The notes under the pieces: model-generated
Database searches by the model: none
What the model saw: only the letters and a program-made list of their open reading frames with translations
Told to the model about the DNA's origin: nothing
Source of the DNA: Exiguobacterium algae
GTDB lineage: Bacteria; Bacillota; Bacilli; Exiguobacteriales; Exiguobacteriaceae
Direction: 5' to 3'
NCBI RefSeq assembly: GCF_018617875.1
Contig: NZ_JACSKZ010000001.1
Location: 1 to 64,000, forward strand
DNA: 64,000 nt
Position numbers and translations under genes: made by a program
Shown here: positions 1-8,352 of the stretch, one piece after another
How positions within the stretch are numbered: the first letter of the stretch is position 1
How the letters are laid out: every line of letters begins with the position of its first letter

Positions 1-20
1 AAGGAAGGTTGGCGATTCAC

Positions 21-66
21 CTCCCACTTTCACGAGGGCTTCGCCCTGAACGTTTAGAAGTGGGAG
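21..66. repeat. Nested palindrome resembling an IS200/IS605-family end
   Basis: CTCCCACTT (21-29) pairs perfectly with AAGTGGGAG (58-66), and inside lies a second stem AGGGC (35-39) / GCCCT (43-47). No start-to-stop gene fits here. The nested hairpins, read on the minus strand, resemble the structured ends (omega-RNA/right-end region) of IS200/IS605-type elements as I remember them. No transposase or tnpB lies to the right, so this is either the edge of an element left of the window or a relic. Family assignment is from memory. Confidence 0.4.
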
Positions 67-101
67 TACTCTCGCTTAATTTAGATAGAGGAGGTCATGA
101 A

Positions 102-1100
102 ATGATTAAAACGATTTTAGTCGGATTCGGTTTTTCGGCGAACACGTTCCATTTGCCTTTTTTAAAGGAAATGAACGAATACGAAGTGGTAGGTGTCGTC
201 TCGTCACGACCGGACGACGTACATACCATTCTTCCGGATGTCACCGTCTACTCGTCACTCGAGGCGGCGCTTCAGTCGGATGCGTCTTTATACGTCATCA
301 CGACACCATCTAATATGCACAAAGACATGGTCGCGACATGCCTTCGCTCCGGTAAGGACGTCCTTGTCGAAAAACCGGCATTTTTGACGTCTGAAGAAGG
401 GCGCGAATTGATGTTACTTGAGAAAGAAAGCGACGGAATCGTCAATGTGTATCAGAACCGCCGCATGGATGGGGACTTCCTGACGGTGCAATCACTCGTC
501 GATTCGCACGCAATCGGGGAATGGAAAGTCGTAGAATCCCGATTCGACCGATTCCGGCCCCAAGTACGAGATCGTTGGCGTGAAAACGCTGGACCCGGAG
601 CGGGGATTTTGTTTGACTTAGGAAGTCACTTGATCGACCAAGCGCTTACTTTGTTCGGGAAGCCGGAACGGCTTCATGCGGATGTGATGATTCAACGTGA
701 TGGGGGTCAGTCGGATGATGGTTTCCACATCACGTTATTTTATGGAGAGAAACGTGTTTACTTACGTTCGAACCCGTTCGTGGCTGCAGAGTTGCCGCGA
801 TTTGAGATTCATGGCACGACCGGTAGCTTCGTGAAATACGGTCTGGACCCGCAAGAGGCTGCTTTGCGGGAAGGACAGTTGACAAGTGATACGATCGAGA
901 CGGGGATTTTGTCAATCGAATCAGCGGAGACCGTGAAAATTGAAGCGGGCAGTTATTTGACGTTTTATGAGCGGATTGCGGAGAGCCTCACAAACCGTCA
1001 ACCAATCGTCTCGCTCGAAGACGCCTTTTGGACGACGCGCTTGATCGAGCTGGCTCGCTTGTCCAGTGTATCAGGGGAAACGGTCATTGTAGGCGAATAG
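102..1100 (+). CDS. Gfo/Idh/MocA family NAD(P)-dependent oxidoreductase
   Basis: A 332-aa cytosolic oxidoreductase, probably acting on a sugar, inositol or related polyol. An N-terminal Rossmann fold starts at once with the glycine-rich GFGFSA turn (residues 8-13), and the family's EKP motif is at 90-92, followed by the C-terminal substrate domain with a GSHLIDQ segment typical of the metal-free Gfo/Idh group. The ATG at 102 sits just after GAGGAGG; the frame remains open upstream to position 9, but that part runs through a palindrome and has no ribosome site. It is monocistronic, ending at a hairpin near 1110. The exact substrate cannot be told. Confidence 0.9.
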   Translation: MIKTILVGFGFSANTFHLPFLKEMNEYEVVGVVSSRPDDVHTILPDVTVYSSLEAALQSDASLYVITTPSNMHKDMVATCLRSGKDVLVEKPAFLTSEEGRELMLLEKESDGIVNVYQNRRMDGDFLTVQSLVDSHAIGEWKVVESRFDRFRPQVRDRWRENAGPGAGILFDLGSHLIDQALTLFGKPERLHADVMIQRDGGQSDDGFHITLFYGEKRVYLRSNPFVAAELPRFEIHGTTGSFVKYGLDPQEAALREGQLTSDTIETGILSIESAETVKIEAGSYLTFYERIAESLTNRQPIVSLEDAFWTTRLIELARLSSVSGETVIVGE

Positions 1101-1109
1101 GTAGTAACA

Positions 1110-1133
1110 GGCGATCCAGTGGATCGTCTTTTT
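1110..1133 (+). terminator. Intrinsic terminator after the oxidoreductase
   Basis: CGATCC (1112-1117), loop AGT, GGATCG (1121-1126), then CTTTTT. It ends the oxidoreductase transcript just after its stop codon. Confidence 0.6.
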
Positions 1134-1172
1134 ACTATCTCGATGAAATCTTTAACTTTTTATTGTGAACTG

Positions 1173-1191
1173 ATCAAATTGTCAATTTGAT
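1173..1191. promoter_or_regulatory. Perfect palindrome upstream of the acetyltransferase
   Basis: ATCAAATT-GTC-AATTTGAT, with 8-bp perfect arms, lies about 95 bp before the acetyltransferase start. It could be a repressor site. No regulator is adjacent, so its use is unknown. Confidence 0.3.
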
Positions 1192-1284
1192 TGTTAACGA
1201 CAAAAATATCGAGACATCATCTGAATAATCATCCTGGAATGGGAAAAGAGGTTATGGAAATAACTTACTGATGAAAGGGATGAG

Positions 1285-2328
1285 ATGATGGAGACGTATG
1301 TCATCAAAGACCGCGAGACTTGGGAAACATGGTTAACCGATACAAATTGCGATGTATACGACCATTACGACTATGTTCAGGCAAACTGCAGCGAGGGTGA
1401 ATCACCGGAACTGTTCGTCGCCAAACGTGAACAAGGGATGCTGGTCTATCCATATATCCGGCGCAGAATTGATGATACTTACGAAGATTTGGTGACCGCA
1501 TACGGGTACGGTGGTCCATTTCGGGTGGGTGTGTTCACCGATGAAGACGTGATGGCAGCCCGGAAGCGTTTTCTGGATTTACCTGTCAACCGGTCGACCG
1601 TGACGGAAACGATCCGCTATCATCCGATACGTACCGAATCGTTTGTGAAGGATACGTTCGGGACAGCCGTTCCGATTCGGAAGACCGTGCACGTGCGATT
1701 AGATGAGGAGTATGAGCAATTGGAGAAACAGTTTCACAAAATGACAAGACGTAATGTGAGACGGGCCCATCGTGATGGGGTCAGCCTAAAGGTTGCCGGG
1801 CGAGAAGACTTACACACTTTTTTGAGTTTATACGAGGCCACGATGGTGCGAAAAGGGGCGAATGAGGATTATTACTTCTCAGAAGCGTATTTTAACCAGT
1901 TGTTCGCCAGTGATTTGTTTGAAGCAGAATTTTTGTTCGCCGTCCTCGATGACGAAATCATCGCCGGTGTCTTTGTCTTATATGGGAAGGAAGGCGCTCA
2001 TTATCATTTAGGAGGATCGAACAAGGCCTATCTCTCGTTACGACCGAACCATTTTTTGTTCAGTGAGATGATTCGCCGTGCCCGAGAAAAAGGGAAACGA
2101 CACCTTCATTTTGGTGGAGGCGCGACAGGTGATGATGCCTTGTATGACTTTAAACAAAGTTTTTCCGGAGAATCTCCCTTATCCTATTGCATCGGGCAAG
2201 CGGTGCTTATTCCGGACATGTACCAACGGCTCAATCAACGTCATATTCAGATGTATGGACCTTCTGACTTTTTCCCGATTTACAGAAGTCCGATCGAGAC
2301 GCCAGAGGAGCTTTCTCAAATCCAATAA
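1285..2328 (+). CDS. GNAT-superfamily acyltransferase, FemAB-like fold
   Basis: A 347-aa protein of the double-GNAT (FemAB/BioF2-like, Acetyltransf_6) class. These enzymes transfer acyl or aminoacyl groups to cell-envelope or small-molecule amines. Visible signs are the RRNVRRA basic patch near residue 155, the long central segment ending in HYHLGGSNKAY, and the closing LHFGGGATGDDALYDFKQSF, where the FK/F pattern is typical of this family. A strong GAAAGGGA site precedes tandem ATGs at 1285 and 1288; either could be used. It is a single gene and shares a bidirectional terminator with the convergent IIC gene. True FemX activity (aminoacyl-tRNA dependent) is not proven; an acetyltransferase is equally possible. 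Confidence 0.75.
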   Translation: MMETYVIKDRETWETWLTDTNCDVYDHYDYVQANCSEGESPELFVAKREQGMLVYPYIRRRIDDTYEDLVTAYGYGGPFRVGVFTDEDVMAARKRFLDLPVNRSTVTETIRYHPIRTESFVKDTFGTAVPIRKTVHVRLDEEYEQLEKQFHKMTRRNVRRAHRDGVSLKVAGREDLHTFLSLYEATMVRKGANEDYYFSEAYFNQLFASDLFEAEFLFAVLDDEIIAGVFVLYGKEGAHYHLGGSNKAYLSLRPNHFLFSEMIRRAREKGKRHLHFGGGATGDDALYDFKQSFSGESPLSYCIGQAVLIPDMYQRLNQRHIQMYGPSDFFPIYRSPIETPEELSQIQ

Positions 2329-2360
2329 AAACAACCGATGTCGCGTGACATCGGTTGTTT
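2329..2360. terminator. Bidirectional terminator between convergent genes
   Basis: A 14-bp perfect stem, AAACAACCGATGTC (2329-2342) with GACATCGGTTGTTT (2347-2360) around GCGT, flanked by A-run on the left and T-run on the right. It serves both the acetyltransferase (+) and the IIC gene (-). Confidence 0.85.
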
Positions 2361-2362
2361 GT

Positions 2363-3397
2363 TTAGGCGGCTTTTTCTTCGGTCTCTTCCTCTTTTTGAG
2401 CAGCTCGTGTAATCGGGAAGTTTCGGAAGACCCGGCTCCCTAACAATCCGAATCCTGTTCCGAGCACCAGTAGTCCTGCCGCCGTAAACGTCACGGTTGT
2501 CCAGTCATTAAATCCATACATGACGAGCAGGCCTGGTATACCAGCAGCAGAACCGGGCGCGTCGTTGATCATACCGGTCATAGCGACGATCAGTCCGGCA
2601 ATTGCCCCTCCGACGAAGTTGACGCTATAGATTGGGATCGGGTTCGCCGAAATCAAGTCTGCTTGCGTCAAGGGCTCGATCGCGACAGATAACTGATCTT
2701 TCTTCGTGCCGATTTTAAGTTGGCGGAACAAAAAGAAGTTCATCGTAATCGATGCCGTCAATGCGAGTGCTGAAATCGCCATCGGGACGCCCGTCAAACC
2801 GAGCATGGCAGTCAATGCCATTGAACTGAGGGGCGAGGTGGATACAACCGTGACGACACCACCGAGGACAAGTCCCATGACAATCGGGCTCTGTGTCGCG
2901 GCTAGCTCAATCACAGCCCCGATCTGAGAAAGCGTACCGGATACGACCGGGTCTACTCCGATTGCAATTAAACGGGCGAGTGGAGCCATGACGACGACAT
3001 AAAAGATCATGTCCACACCAGTCGGTAAATGACGATTGATGCGACTTCCGGCGAGCGCGAGAATATATCCGGCAAAGAATCCTGGTAAGATGCCGAAGCC
3101 GGCAACCGATACCCCCATCATGACCGCATACACCGGATTGATTCCAAGAGCGATTGCGACAAGTGAAGCAGCGGCGGGTCCGGAAAGGGTGCCGGCTGCT
3201 TTACCGACTTCTTCATAAAGATCTAACGGCAAAAGTCCGCCGATGGCATAGGCGTTAAATGCTTCGACAAGAAAACTGGCGATGGCAGCTCCTGCGAGTG
3301 CTCCCATTGCTTTCATTCCCGACGGCGCCTTATAGCTGAATAGAGTGAATAAAGAGAGAATCAATAATAAAAGTGCGATTCCTTGAATAATAACCAT
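2363..3397 (-). CDS. PTS_EIIC_2-type membrane protein, putative sugar PTS IIC
   Basis: A 344-aa protein with about ten hydrophobic segments, rich in Gly/Ala, matching the PTS_EIIC_2 group of predicted phosphotransferase IIC proteins. It starts MVIIQGIALLLLILSLF and ends with an acidic/basic soluble tail EEETEEKAA. No IIA, IIB or sugar-metabolism gene is adjacent, so it would depend on partners encoded elsewhere or act alone as a transporter. Start ATG at 3397 follows GGAAGG. Family assignment is fair; the substrate is unknown. Confidence 0.75.
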   Translation of the reverse strand: MVIIQGIALLLLILSLFTLFSYKAPSGMKAMGALAGAAIASFLVEAFNAYAIGGLLPLDLYEEVGKAAGTLSGPAAASLVAIALGINPVYAVMMGVSVAGFGILPGFFAGYILALAGSRINRHLPTGVDMIFYVVVMAPLARLIAIGVDPVVSGTLSQIGAVIELAATQSPIVMGLVLGGVVTVVSTSPLSSMALTAMLGLTGVPMAISALALTASITMNFFLFRQLKIGTKKDQLSVAIEPLTQADLISANPIPIYSVNFVGGAIAGLIVAMTGMINDAPGSAAGIPGLLVMYGFNDWTTVTFTAAGLLVLGTGFGLLGSRVFRNFPITRAAQKEEETEEKAA

Positions 3398-3614
3398 GTT
3401 GCCTTCCTTCTTTCTCTATAATCCTAATTTGCCTCTATATTCAACCATCAAAAGCTACATGTAAAGCCGTTTCTCTTAAATTTTTAAATGATATCGGTTG
3501 CAAAAGAAATCTTTTTTGGGAGAACGCTTTCAACCGAGTAATTCGTATTGAGAGAGGGAAGAGAAAGATAGAAATAGTCTTTTCAGATAAAGTTTATTCG
3601 GAGGTGGGCGTTAG

Positions 3615-6278
3615 ATGGAGATAGAGGAACGAAATTGGCATGCACTTGAACCAAAAACGATCTCAGCGGACATGGAGGTCGACCCTGAACAGGGACTGAC
3701 GGAGTCTCAGGTATCAGAGCGTCAAGAACGGTATGGAAAGAACGTACTTCCGGAAAAAGAGAAAACGCCGGAAATCATAAAATTTTTAAAACAATTTAAC
3801 GATATCCTCGTGTTTGTGTTAATTGGTGCGGCTGTCGTGACCGGCTTTTTAGGAGAATATATCGACATGACCGTCATCATTCTCGTCGTTGCGATTATCG
3901 GGATTGTCGGATATTTACAGGAAAACAAAGCCGAACAAGCGCTAGAAGGAATAAAGAAATTACTCGAAACGAAAGCGACGGTCATACGTTCGGGAAAGCA
4001 GAAAGAAATCGAATCCAGTGAACTGGTAGTAGGCGATGTGTTAATACTGGCAGCCGGGGATAAAGTGCCGGCGGATGCGCGTGTTATCCTGGCTGAGAAG
4101 TTCAAAGTGGAAGAATCTGCTCTGACAGGGGAAGCGACGACCGTTGAGAAAAAAAGTGACGTGGTAGACGAGGATGCTGTTCTCGCTGATCGGAAAAACA
4201 TGGTCTACTCAGGTACAAGTGTCGCAACCGGTAGTGCACGGGCACTTGTTGTCGCAATTGGTGAAGGGACAGAGCTTGGTCAAATCAATGCCTCAATCTC
4301 AGAGGTGCGTTCTGTCAAAACACCGCTGATTCGTCAAACGACAAAGTTTGGACAAATGGTATCGATCGCGATTTTAATCATTTCCGTTCTGATTTACGCG
4401 TTCGGTTACTTTATGCGCGAGTATGACCCGGTTGAACTGATGTTGACGACGATTGGTCTCGCCGTTGCCGCCATTCCTGAAGGATTACCGGCTGTCATTT
4501 CAATCATTTTGGCATTAGGGGTGCGGAACATGGCCAATCAAAAGGCGATCGTCCGTCATCTTCCTTCGGTTGAGACGCTCGGGGCAGTATCTGTAATCTG
4601 TACGGATAAAACAGGCACTTTGACGAAGAACGAGATGACCGTCAAACAAATCGTCACGTCGCATCATGATATCGAGGTATCCGGTAGCGGGTACGCCCCG
4701 ACGGGTGACCTGGAATTAAACGGTCAACCGTTTGACCTCGATGACGATGAGGAGATGCTCGATCTGCTGACGGTAGGTAAAACGTGTAATGATGCACACC
4801 TTCATGAAGAGGACGGGGAATGGGTGATCAGCGGGGACCCGACCGAGGCCTGTTTATTGACGGTTGCGGAAAAAGCCGAGACTCCGATTGAACGATTATC
4901 TGTCCTCTCCAAAATCCCATTCGATTCGGACTATAAATACATGGCGACACTCGTCGAATATAAAGGGGAACGGATGATTTTTGTGAAAGGGGCACCCGAT
5001 CGCTTATTTGAAATGGCTTCTTCAGAAAGTTTCGATCATTCATACTGGGAAGAAAAAAGAAAAGAAATTGCGAATCGGGGACAGCGTGTCCTCGGGGCGG
5101 GTATGAAACGGGTCGATTCGACGAAGGAATCGATCGACCATGAGGATGTAGAAAACAGTCTGACGTTCCTTGGGCTATTCGGGATTGTTGATCCACCGAG
5201 ACAGGAGGCGATTGAGGCGGTGGCCGCTTGTCGTGATGCCGGAATTCGGATCAAAATGATCACGGGGGACCACAAAGATACTGCCGTCGCCATCGCAAAT
5301 GAACTGGGGATGGAGGTCGAGGGAGCCCTCGAAGGACGGGAACTCTCCAACATGTCCGATGAAGAGATCCATGAAGCTTCGATTCACAATGATGTGTTCG
5401 CTCGCACGAGTCCAAATGATAAGCTTCGTCTGGTGAAGGGTCTCCAAGAACATGGACTCATCACGTCGATGACCGGGGATGGGGTAAATGATGCTCCTGC
5501 ATTGAAACGAGCGGATATCGGGGTGGCGATGGGGATTAAAGGGACAGAGGTGGCGAAAGAGGCGTCACAAATGGTGCTAGTCGATGATAATTTTAAGACA
5601 ATCTATAATGCGGTCCGTGAAGGAAGAAGAGTTTATGACAATCTGAAAAAAACTATCCTGTTCTTATTACCGACGAACGGGGGACAGGCACTGCTTGTCG
5701 CGATGAGTATTCTGTTAGGGGCCGCAGCACCGCTCAGTCCTGTACAAATTTTATGGGTGAACATGGTTGTCGCGGTCACGCTGTCTTTAGCGATTGCTTT
5801 TGAACCGTTAGAGGAAGAAACGATGAAACGACCGCCTCGACCGTCAAATGTCCCATTACTCAGTCGATACTATATCTTCAGGGTAACCTTCGTCTCCATC
5901 TTGATCGGAGGCGGCAGCTTAGCCATCAACTATATGCTTGATGACATGAATTACTCACCAGAAGCGTTACAGACGATCACGTTGAACGCCATCGTCATGG
6001 CACAGTTATTCCATCTATACAATTGTCGAACGGAACTGGCTCCCGCATTTAATCGCCATTTCTTTGAGAATAAACTTGTATTTCTCGTATCCGGTCTACT
6101 GATCGCCCTCCAACTTTTCATCACGTATGTCCCGTTTATGCATACGTTGTTCGGTACGGCACCACTCGCGTGGAACGACTGGACGTACCCGATCCTGTTT
6201 GGCATCTTGGTGTTTGGGATCGTGGAAGTGGAAAAAGCGGTTTCACGACGTGTGATCAAAACAAACGCGATTCATTGA
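3615..6278 (+). CDS. Calcium-transporting P-type ATPase (P2A)
   Basis: An 887-aa P-type ATPase exporting Ca2+ (possibly Mn2+) across the membrane. In order: N-terminal cation ATPase domain, TM1-2, actuator domain with the TGE loop (SALTGEAT), TM4 with the ion-binding PEGLPA motif (288-293), phosphorylation motif DKTGTLT with the aspartate at 331, nucleotide-binding domain with KGAPDRL, hinge TGDGVND near 619, and a six-helix C-terminal bundle. Length and PEGLPA point to SERCA/PMR1-like bacterial enzymes such as B. subtilis YloB. GGAGGTG precedes the ATG. A short Pro/Asp-rich gene follows 66 bp later and may be co-transcribed. Confidence 0.95.
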   Translation: MEIEERNWHALEPKTISADMEVDPEQGLTESQVSERQERYGKNVLPEKEKTPEIIKFLKQFNDILVFVLIGAAVVTGFLGEYIDMTVIILVVAIIGIVGYLQENKAEQALEGIKKLLETKATVIRSGKQKEIESSELVVGDVLILAAGDKVPADARVILAEKFKVEESALTGEATTVEKKSDVVDEDAVLADRKNMVYSGTSVATGSARALVVAIGEGTELGQINASISEVRSVKTPLIRQTTKFGQMVSIAILIISVLIYAFGYFMREYDPVELMLTTIGLAVAAIPEGLPAVISIILALGVRNMANQKAIVRHLPSVETLGAVSVICTDKTGTLTKNEMTVKQIVTSHHDIEVSGSGYAPTGDLELNGQPFDLDDDEEMLDLLTVGKTCNDAHLHEEDGEWVISGDPTEACLLTVAEKAETPIERLSVLSKIPFDSDYKYMATLVEYKGERMIFVKGAPDRLFEMASSESFDHSYWEEKRKEIANRGQRVLGAGMKRVDSTKESIDHEDVENSLTFLGLFGIVDPPRQEAIEAVAACRDAGIRIKMITGDHKDTAVAIANELGMEVEGALEGRELSNMSDEEIHEASIHNDVFARTSPNDKLRLVKGLQEHGLITSMTGDGVNDAPALKRADIGVAMGIKGTEVAKEASQMVLVDDNFKTIYNAVREGRRVYDNLKKTILFLLPTNGGQALLVAMSILLGAAAPLSPVQILWVNMVVAVTLSLAIAFEPLEEETMKRPPRPSNVPLLSRYYIFRVTFVSILIGGGSLAINYMLDDMNYSPEALQTITLNAIVMAQLFHLYNCRTELAPAFNRHFFENKLVFLVSGLLIALQLFITYVPFMHTLFGTAPLAWNDWTYPILFGILVFGIVEVEKAVSRRVIKTNAIH

Positions 6279-6344
6279 TTGTTTTGACGAGCCGGTCTTG
6301 TGGGATAGATATACGAACGTGAATTCAGAACAGGAGGAAAATGG

Positions 6345-6473
6345 ATGAAACGCGACGAATCACAACCAGGTTTGCACCCGGATCCGATACCGGATGACGA
6401 GTCCGATCCGGCTAAAAAACCGGCACCGACGCAGCACCCGGACCCGGATCTGAAAGAAGAGGATGAATCTTAA
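6345..6473 (+). CDS. 42-aa Pro/Asp-rich small protein
   Basis: A very short gene with an excellent AGGAGG site seven bases before ATG 6345. The product begins MKRDESQPGLHPDPIPDDE and contains two HPDP repeats (LHPDPIPDD and QHPDPDLKE). It has no hydrophobic segment, so it is a soluble, probably unstructured cytosolic peptide. The ATG at 6341 is out of frame and too near the ribosome site. It lies right after the Ca2+ ATPase and before a strong terminator. I do not recognise the family; the acidic, His-containing repeats could bind metal, but that is only a suggestion. Confidence 0.65.
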   Translation: MKRDESQPGLHPDPIPDDESDPAKKPAPTQHPDPDLKEEDES

Positions 6474-6475
6474 TG

Positions 6476-6519
6476 AAAAATGGACAACTCACGTCATGAT
6501 GTGAATTGTCCATTTTTTT
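6476..6519. terminator. Bidirectional terminator
   Basis: AAAAATGGACAA pairs with TTGTCCATTTTTT, with an inner TCACGTCATGATGTGA palindrome in the loop. It ends the ATPase/small-protein unit (+) and the minus-strand gene whose stop lies inside it. Confidence 0.8.
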
Positions 6520-6787
6520 ATTTTGAGGCGACTGATCGACTGTTTTTTAACTTGTTAAAAGCTTTCTCGTTGAAATGTTCCGTTACGACGAAGTCGCCAA
6601 CAGGACACTCCCAGCGATTCTTGGATACTTGGCATTCTTTTAATGGAATTTTCTCATCGTACAAATCGAGCTCTAACGTATCTTTTAAAAATTGTTCTGC
6701 CTTTTGATTCGGCACTTTGACGTACTCTTCTAATACAATCTCTTCATTTTTGACCGTCGTGTAGGTCGTCACTTGGAATAGTCTCAT
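6518..6787 (-). CDS. Hypothetical protein, 89 aa
   Basis: A soluble protein beginning MRLFQVTTYTTVKNEEIVLEEY, with a Cys pair (KECQVSKNRWECPVGDF) near residues 52-63 and a basic C-terminus. There is no signal peptide or membrane segment. A GGAAAGAGAGTGG purine stretch precedes the ATG. The next gene upstream on the same strand ends 39 bp away, so the two may share a transcript. I do not recognise the family. Confidence 0.6.
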   Translation of the reverse strand: MRLFQVTTYTTVKNEEIVLEEYVKVPNQKAEQFLKDTLELDLYDEKIPLKECQVSKNRWECPVGDFVVTEHFNEKAFNKLKNSRSVASK

Positions 6788-6826
6788 GAGCGTCCACTCT
6801 CTTTCCGTTTCATTCGATTCGTTTGA

Positions 6827-7474
6827 TTAATGTTTTACCGTAAAATTTGCGACGTTACGTTTTTGCGGTGCCTCATTGAACGGTTTCTGGTGACGAATGA
6901 TGAGCCAAAACAGAAGCCCGAACAAAGGAATATAAGGTAATGGCCAAAGGCTCATCTTATACCGTTTGGCATCCCGGTTCATAAGGGTGATCTGGATGCT
7001 GGCGAGCAGGAAGAAATCGACTGTCATCGTTCGCACAAACTGGTTGTTCTCGACATAAGACCAATACGTCGCCACGTCGCCGGTATTCGCAGCCGCGATG
7101 AATAAGCCAATCGTGACAATCAAAAGAATCACACCAAAAATGCGGGTCGGCAGCGGCTTGACCGGTGTCGGATAAGGCGATTGCCGGGCAAAAGCCAAAT
7201 AGGGGGCGAGTAAAAAGCCACCGACGAAAAAACTACTGATTGCCGGAAGTAGCGGATTTGGCTTCAGCTGGTTGACTTCTGACCAGAGTAAAGGGAACAG
7301 CGCTAACGGAAAAACACCTAAAATACTAAACAGCGAAAGGGCATACCCTTCATATGCATCTGTGTTATACGTCAAAAAGTCGAGCAGAAATCGACTGGAA
7401 AACGGCTGGTTAGGACCAAGGATGGCAAGAGCGATGGCGATTGCCCATGGAATTAATAAAAACTTTCTTGTCAT
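6827..7474 (-). CDS. Hypothetical multi-pass membrane protein, 215 aa
   Basis: Around six hydrophobic helices: residues 5-20, 45-65, 75-95, 112-130, 150-165 and 180-195. Cytosolic loops are short and the C-terminus is basic (RHQKPFNEAPQKRN). GAGGTG sits six bases before the ATG at 7474. It looks like an uncharacterised integral membrane protein of Bacillales; no catalytic motif is visible. Confidence 0.6.
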   Translation of the reverse strand: MTRKFLLIPWAIAIALAILGPNQPFSSRFLLDFLTYNTDAYEGYALSLFSILGVFPLALFPLLWSEVNQLKPNPLLPAISSFFVGGFLLAPYLAFARQSPYPTPVKPLPTRIFGVILLIVTIGLFIAAANTGDVATYWSYVENNQFVRTMTVDFFLLASIQITLMNRDAKRYKMSLWPLPYIPLFGLLFWLIIRHQKPFNEAPQKRNVANFTVKH

Positions 7475-7561
7475 ATGATCACCTCGCGTCGGACGTTGTT
7501 GTATATAGTATACCCCGTTTAGAAGTCACAAAAAAATGAGAAAGTGTTTCGGGACACTTTC

Positions 7562-7918
7562 TCACTTATTGTCTCGGGCATAAGACTTAATCATCGTCAC
7601 AAGTTGCTGTATCTCGTCTGAGGTTGTTTCCAATTGAATCCCATAGTCATACGTGTTTCCCATTTGACTGCGATGACGGACTTGTCCGATCACCTCGAGC
7701 GGCTGCAGGGACGGGACGAGGTCGAGTACGATATGTACTTTCAGCTCTCCGGAAAGCGGGAACAAATAATCTGAACGCAGTTTCAAACCGCGTGAGCTCA
7801 TATTGAGGAGCAATCCTTCTCCCTCATGTAATTCTTTCTCTTCCCAAACGAGCCGGAAAGGAATACTGCGAGGATGCGGCAAAATATAGCGGAATGTCTC
7901 CTGTCGGCGATAACGCAT
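7562..7918 (-). CDS. PilZ-domain protein, 118 aa
   Basis: A single-domain PilZ-type protein, normally a cyclic-di-GMP receptor acting on motility or exopolysaccharide. The NMSSRG sequence near residue 40 is the (D/N)xSxxG motif, followed by beta strands ending GIQLETTSDE. The other half of the c-di-GMP site, RxxxR, is not canonical: the N-terminus reads RYRRQETFR, giving an R-x4-R spacing. GGGGTG precedes the ATG. It is a stand-alone gene with no flagellar or diguanylate cyclase neighbours, so its partner is unknown. Confidence 0.75.
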   Translation of the reverse strand: MRYRRQETFRYILPHPRSIPFRLVWEEKELHEGEGLLLNMSSRGLKLRSDYLFPLSGELKVHIVLDLVPSLQPLEVIGQVRHRSQMGNTYDYGIQLETTSDEIQQLVTMIKSYARDNK

Positions 7919-8012
7919 CGATTCACCCCATTTCTTAATCTACAACTCATTTATCGGTTCAAGATGTTGGAAATTGAAGTCGTTTAAGGAATAATTTGAA
8001 AATTGAACGTCC

Positions 8013-8041
8013 TTTACAAAAATGAAATCGCTTTCTATAAT
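8013..8041 (+). promoter_or_regulatory. Sigma-A promoter of the 81-aa gene
   Basis: TTTACA (8013-8018), 17-bp spacer, perfect TATAAT (8036-8041), 33 bp before the start codon. Confidence 0.7.
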
Positions 8042-8073
8042 AGGTGTACGATTTCGAAAGAGGAGGGAATCTG

Positions 8074-8319
8074 ATGAATATGCATGATTTGCTCCGGCGT
8101 TTCTCGATTGAAGACCCAGTCATCTACGAACGAACAGCAGATGGAGCCTGGATTGAGCATAAACAACCACCTCCATATACCATACTTGAAATCAAGACGA
8201 CCGACGAACGAATTGAAGCAGTCGCCATTGACGCATATAAAGCACTGACAGTTTGCCGGGAAGCGTCGTCCTTAGAGGATGCACGTCCGTATGCCGTGAA
8301 GATCCAAATCAATCGTTAG
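8074..8319 (+). CDS. Hypothetical protein, 81 aa
   Basis: A small soluble protein starting MNMHDLLRRFSIEDPVIYE. The frame is open from 8044, but AGGAGGG lies properly before ATG 8074 and the promoter ends at 8041, so 8074 is chosen. It is preceded by a near-consensus promoter and closed by a strong terminator, so it is a true independent gene. No known domain is recognised. Confidence 0.65.
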   Translation: MNMHDLLRRFSIEDPVIYERTADGAWIEHKQPPPYTILEIKTTDERIEAVAIDAYKALTVCREASSLEDARPYAVKIQINR

Positions 8320-8320
8320 G

Positions 8321-8350
8321 AAAAGCCGTGGTCGAATGACCACGGCTTTT
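8321..8350. terminator. Bidirectional terminator
   Basis: AAAAGCCGTGGTC-GAAT-GACCACGGCTTTT, a 13-bp perfect stem between the 81-aa gene (+) and the convergent transporter gene (-). Confidence 0.85.
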
Positions 8351-8352
8351 GA

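Noticed and set aside
9..101. N-terminal extension of the first oxidoreductase
   Set aside because: The frame is open from ATG 9, but it runs through a nested palindrome and has no ribosome site; ATG 102 follows GAGGAGG and gives the normal Rossmann start.
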